DNA of 19,000 nucleotides from Rhodocyclales bacterium (GTDB lineage: Bacteria; Pseudomonadota; Gammaproteobacteria; Burkholderiales; Rhodocyclaceae): NCBI GenBank assembly GCA_021286885.1, contig JAJTBM010000012.1:1-19000 (forward strand), in the 5' to 3' direction. A program made the position numbers and the translations under genes. Shown here in pieces: positions 17,085 through 19,000 of this stretch. Below the pieces are notes generated by a model. It worked only from the letters and a program-made list of their open reading frames with translations, was not told the DNA's origin and made no database searches. The number at the start of each line of letters is the position of its first letter. The first letter of the stretch is position 1.

Positions 17085-17588
17085 ATGCTCCGCGCCCTCA
17101 TCGCCCCCCTGCTGTGTGCCCTCACCCTGGGCAGCCTCCCGGCCCAAGCCGCCGACCTCAGCCCCAAGCCGGTCGAACGTAATGCCCGCTGCCCGGTGTG
17201 CGGCATGTACCCCAGCCGCACCCCCCAATGGATGGCCCAGATCGTGTTCAACGACCAGACCGCCAGCAGCTTCGACTCCCCCCTGGATCTGTTCCGTTTT
17301 CTGAACAACATGGTGCTGTTCGACAAAACCCACAAACCCGCCGACGTGGGCGCCGTATGGGTGGCCGACTACCAAAGCAAAGCCTGGATCGACGCCCGCA
17401 AAGCCTTCTTCGTTCTCGGTTCCAAAGCCCCCGGCCCCATGGGTGAAAGCAACCTCCCCGCCTTCACCACCCGCGACCAGGCCCAGGCCTTCACCCAAAG
17501 CCAGGGCGGCAAGGTGCTGACATTTGGCGACATCACCCGGGAGGTGATCAAGAGCCTGAATGGCGGGCATGGGGGGCATCAGCACTGA
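17085..17588 (+). CDS. Second NosL-family protein with CPVCGM site and His tail
   Basis: This 167-residue secreted protein belongs to the NosL/copper-chaperone family. It has a Sec signal peptide with cleavage near PAQA (residue 22), not a lipobox, so it should be a soluble periplasmic protein, unlike the lipoprotein NosL just upstream. The metal site is RCPVCGM (Cys36, Cys39, Met41). It shares with NosL the blocks AWIDARKAFFVLGS, GPMGESNLPAF and AFTQSQGGKVLTFGDI. It ends in GGHGGHQH, a possible extra copper-binding tail. The ATG at 17085 is the natural start of the signal peptide; the ribosome site is weak (AGAAAG about 11 bases upstream). It is probably a paralogue that shares the copper delivery task, but specialisation is inferred. 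Confidence 0.88.
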   Translation: MLRALIAPLLCALTLGSLPAQAADLSPKPVERNARCPVCGMYPSRTPQWMAQIVFNDQTASSFDSPLDLFRFLNNMVLFDKTHKPADVGAVWVADYQSKAWIDARKAFFVLGSKAPGPMGESNLPAFTTRDQAQAFTQSQGGKVLTFGDITREVIKSLNGGHGGHQH

Positions 17589-17642
17589 GGGAAGGCGCCC
17601 CAAATCGCCAAATCCAGCCAGCGCAGTAAGCAAGCCCCTGTT

Positions 17643-17669
17643 TTCAAGGTAGAATTCAAGAACATTCAA
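17643..17669 (+). promoter_or_regulatory. Three phased TTCAA repeats upstream of the fic gene
   Basis: TTCAA occurs at 17643, 17655 and 17665, i.e. at intervals of 12 and 10 bases, about one helical turn, in a short AT-rich stretch 18 to 44 bases before the fic start codon. A -10-like TAGAAT (17650-17655) overlaps them. They could be an operator for a regulator binding one face of the DNA; no regulator is identified. Confidence 0.4.
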
Positions 17670-17686
17670 AATACAGAGTTCGCCAG

Positions 17687-18955
17687 ATGCTTGTTTCAGG
17701 CACCATGGAGCCCATGCTCCCCAACGATGCGGAGCTGATTCCGCTTCTGGAGTTGGCCGCAGATCTGCGCACCGAGTGCGCCACGCTGGGCGCCCTGATC
17801 GGTCAGGAATCCCGTCTGGCCCTGGGCCCGCTCTTGCGAGCCATGAATTCTTACTACACCAATAAAATCGAAGGGCAGCACACCTACCCCGCAGACCTGG
17901 AAACCGCCATGGCCCGGAAGTTTTCGGATGACCAGGAGATCCAGCGCCGGCAGACCCTGGCCCTCGCCCATATGGAGCTGGAAGCCGAGCTGGAGCAGGA
18001 AGCCCGCAGCGCCGCCTGGAACACCCTTTTCAGCCCCGCCTGGATTACCGGGCTCCATGCCCGGCTGTATCAACGCCTGGACGAAAGCAGCCGGGTGATC
18101 TGCGATGCCCAGGGTACACCTCGGGGCATCATGCAACCGGGCGCCCTGCGCGGCCCTCAGGAATGGGTAAAAGTGGGTGCCCATCAGGCACCCGACCCAG
18201 CCCACGTGCCCGAGCTGCTGGAACACCTCCGCTTCCGTTATGGGGCCGAACACCTGCGCCCCACCACACGGCTGGTGGTGGCAGGTGCGGCACTGCACCG
18301 ACTCGCCTGGATACACCCCTTCCCTGATGGCAACGGGCGCGTCAGCCGCCTGCACAACCATGTGCTGCTCAGCCAGCTCGGGCTCACCGAAGGCCTATGG
18401 TCGCCCATGCGGGGCCTGGCCCGAGGCCAGCAGGCATACTACGCAGCCCTGCACCAGGCGGATCTGCCCCGACGCAACGATACCGATGGGCGGGGCGCCC
18501 TCAGTTCCCGGGGGCTGACGGACTTCATCCAATTCTGGCTGGACATCTGCCTCGACCAAGTCCGCTTCATGGGCGCCAGCCTGGCCCTAGACACCCTCCA
18601 GAGCCGCTACATCAGCCTGGCCTTGCAAGTGCTCTACGACTACGGGCGCGACCAGCACCGCACGCCACGCACAACCCTGGAACCCCAAGCGCTGGGCAAA
18701 GCCCTGTACCAGCTTTTCCGCCAGGGGCGCATGGAGCGGGGCAGCTTCAAATCCATGCTCAACACCTCAGACCGCAGTGCGAGCCGGATTGTCTCCACCC
18801 TGACTGAACAGGGCCTGGTGCGCTCCGCCTCCCGGGTCGCCCGTCTGGAGCCCGGCCTGCCGTTTTTCAGCCTGCGCTTTCTGTTCCCCGGGCTATGGCC
18901 CGAGGCAGAAGGGGTCGCCCTGCCCCTGGCCCGGCCCCGCCCCATGGCCGAGTAA
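17687..18955 (+). CDS. Fic-domain protein with N-terminal inhibitory helix
   Basis: This is a 422-residue Fic-family protein, expected to transfer AMP (or a related nucleotide moiety) to a protein target. The active-site motif HPFPDGNGRVSR (His210-Arg221) matches HxFx(D/E)GNGRxxR fully, so catalytic residues are intact. An inhibitory motif (S/T)xxxE(G/N) is present as TNKIEG (Thr58, Glu62, Gly63) before the Fic core, which makes it a class II, self-inhibited protein. The C-terminal 120 residues (QALGKALYQLFRQG, then NTSDRSASRIVSTLTEQGLV) look like a winged-helix DNA-binding domain, an architecture common in Fic regulators. Starts at 17687 and 17705 are both possible. It stands alone: no antitoxin gene precedes it, and a terminator follows directly. 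Target unknown. Confidence 0.93.
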   Translation: MLVSGTMEPMLPNDAELIPLLELAADLRTECATLGALIGQESRLALGPLLRAMNSYYTNKIEGQHTYPADLETAMARKFSDDQEIQRRQTLALAHMELEAELEQEARSAAWNTLFSPAWITGLHARLYQRLDESSRVICDAQGTPRGIMQPGALRGPQEWVKVGAHQAPDPAHVPELLEHLRFRYGAEHLRPTTRLVVAGAALHRLAWIHPFPDGNGRVSRLHNHVLLSQLGLTEGLWSPMRGLARGQQAYYAALHQADLPRRNDTDGRGALSSRGLTDFIQFWLDICLDQVRFMGASLALDTLQSRYISLALQVLYDYGRDQHRTPRTTLEPQALGKALYQLFRQGRMERGSFKSMLNTSDRSASRIVSTLTEQGLVRSASRVARLEPGLPFFSLRFLFPGLWPEAEGVALPLARPRPMAE

Positions 18956-18959
18956 ACAC

Positions 18960-18992
18960 AAAAAACCCGGCCACATGCGTGCCGGGTTTTTT
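18960..18992. terminator. Perfect bidirectional terminator after fic gene
   Basis: AAAAAACCCGGC (18960-18971) and GCCGGGTTTTTT (18981-18992) are exact reverse complements around a 9-base loop. The A-run on one side and the T-run on the other make it an intrinsic terminator in both directions. It begins 5 bases after the fic stop codon. Confidence 0.93.
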
Positions 18993-19000
18993 GCTATCGC

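Overview
The window is high-GC, gene-dense DNA that reads as a betaproteobacterium, most likely a denitrifying Rhodocyclaceae-type organism (Azospira/Dechloromonas/Thauera relatives). I base this on the divergent smpB / ratA-rnfH arrangement next to guaB, the base composition and codon use, and the nosR...nosDFYL genes. The genus-level placement is inference. I recognise about twenty protein genes and saw no rRNA, tRNA, CRISPR array or transposase.

Left part (1-7400), housekeeping. This holds the 3' end of a TonB-dependent outer-membrane receptor and prfC (release factor 3), which ends in a UUCG-loop terminator. Convergent guaB (IMP dehydrogenase) follows, with its own long terminator hairpin and a good sigma-70-like promoter. 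Then come a small secreted DUF4124-type protein, rnfH-ratA on the minus strand, divergent smpB, and a minus-strand TPR-like protein.

Middle (7600-9715), NAD salvage. A nicotinamidase-like cysteine hydrolase is followed by nicotinate phosphoribosyltransferase (pncB). Together they would convert nicotinamide to nicotinate and then to nicotinate mononucleotide.

Right part (9720-17590), nitrous oxide reductase accessory locus. nosR (flavin and Fe-S membrane protein) overlaps by ATGA an unrecognised 139-aa membrane protein. nosD, nosF, nosY (periplasmic CASH protein plus ABC transporter) and two NosL-family copper-chaperone-like proteins follow 1 kb later. FNR/DNR-like boxes lie upstream of both nosR and nosD. 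The catalytic subunit gene nosZ, which in the classical nosRZDFYL order would sit between nosR and nosD, is not there. In its place is an AT-rich stretch (about 12.45-13.34 kb) with two overlapping minus-strand lipoprotein genes that I do not recognise. This replacement or insertion is the most interesting point in the window.

The right end carries a Fic-domain protein with an N-terminal inhibitory motif, three helically phased TTCAA repeats upstream and a perfect terminator hairpin downstream.
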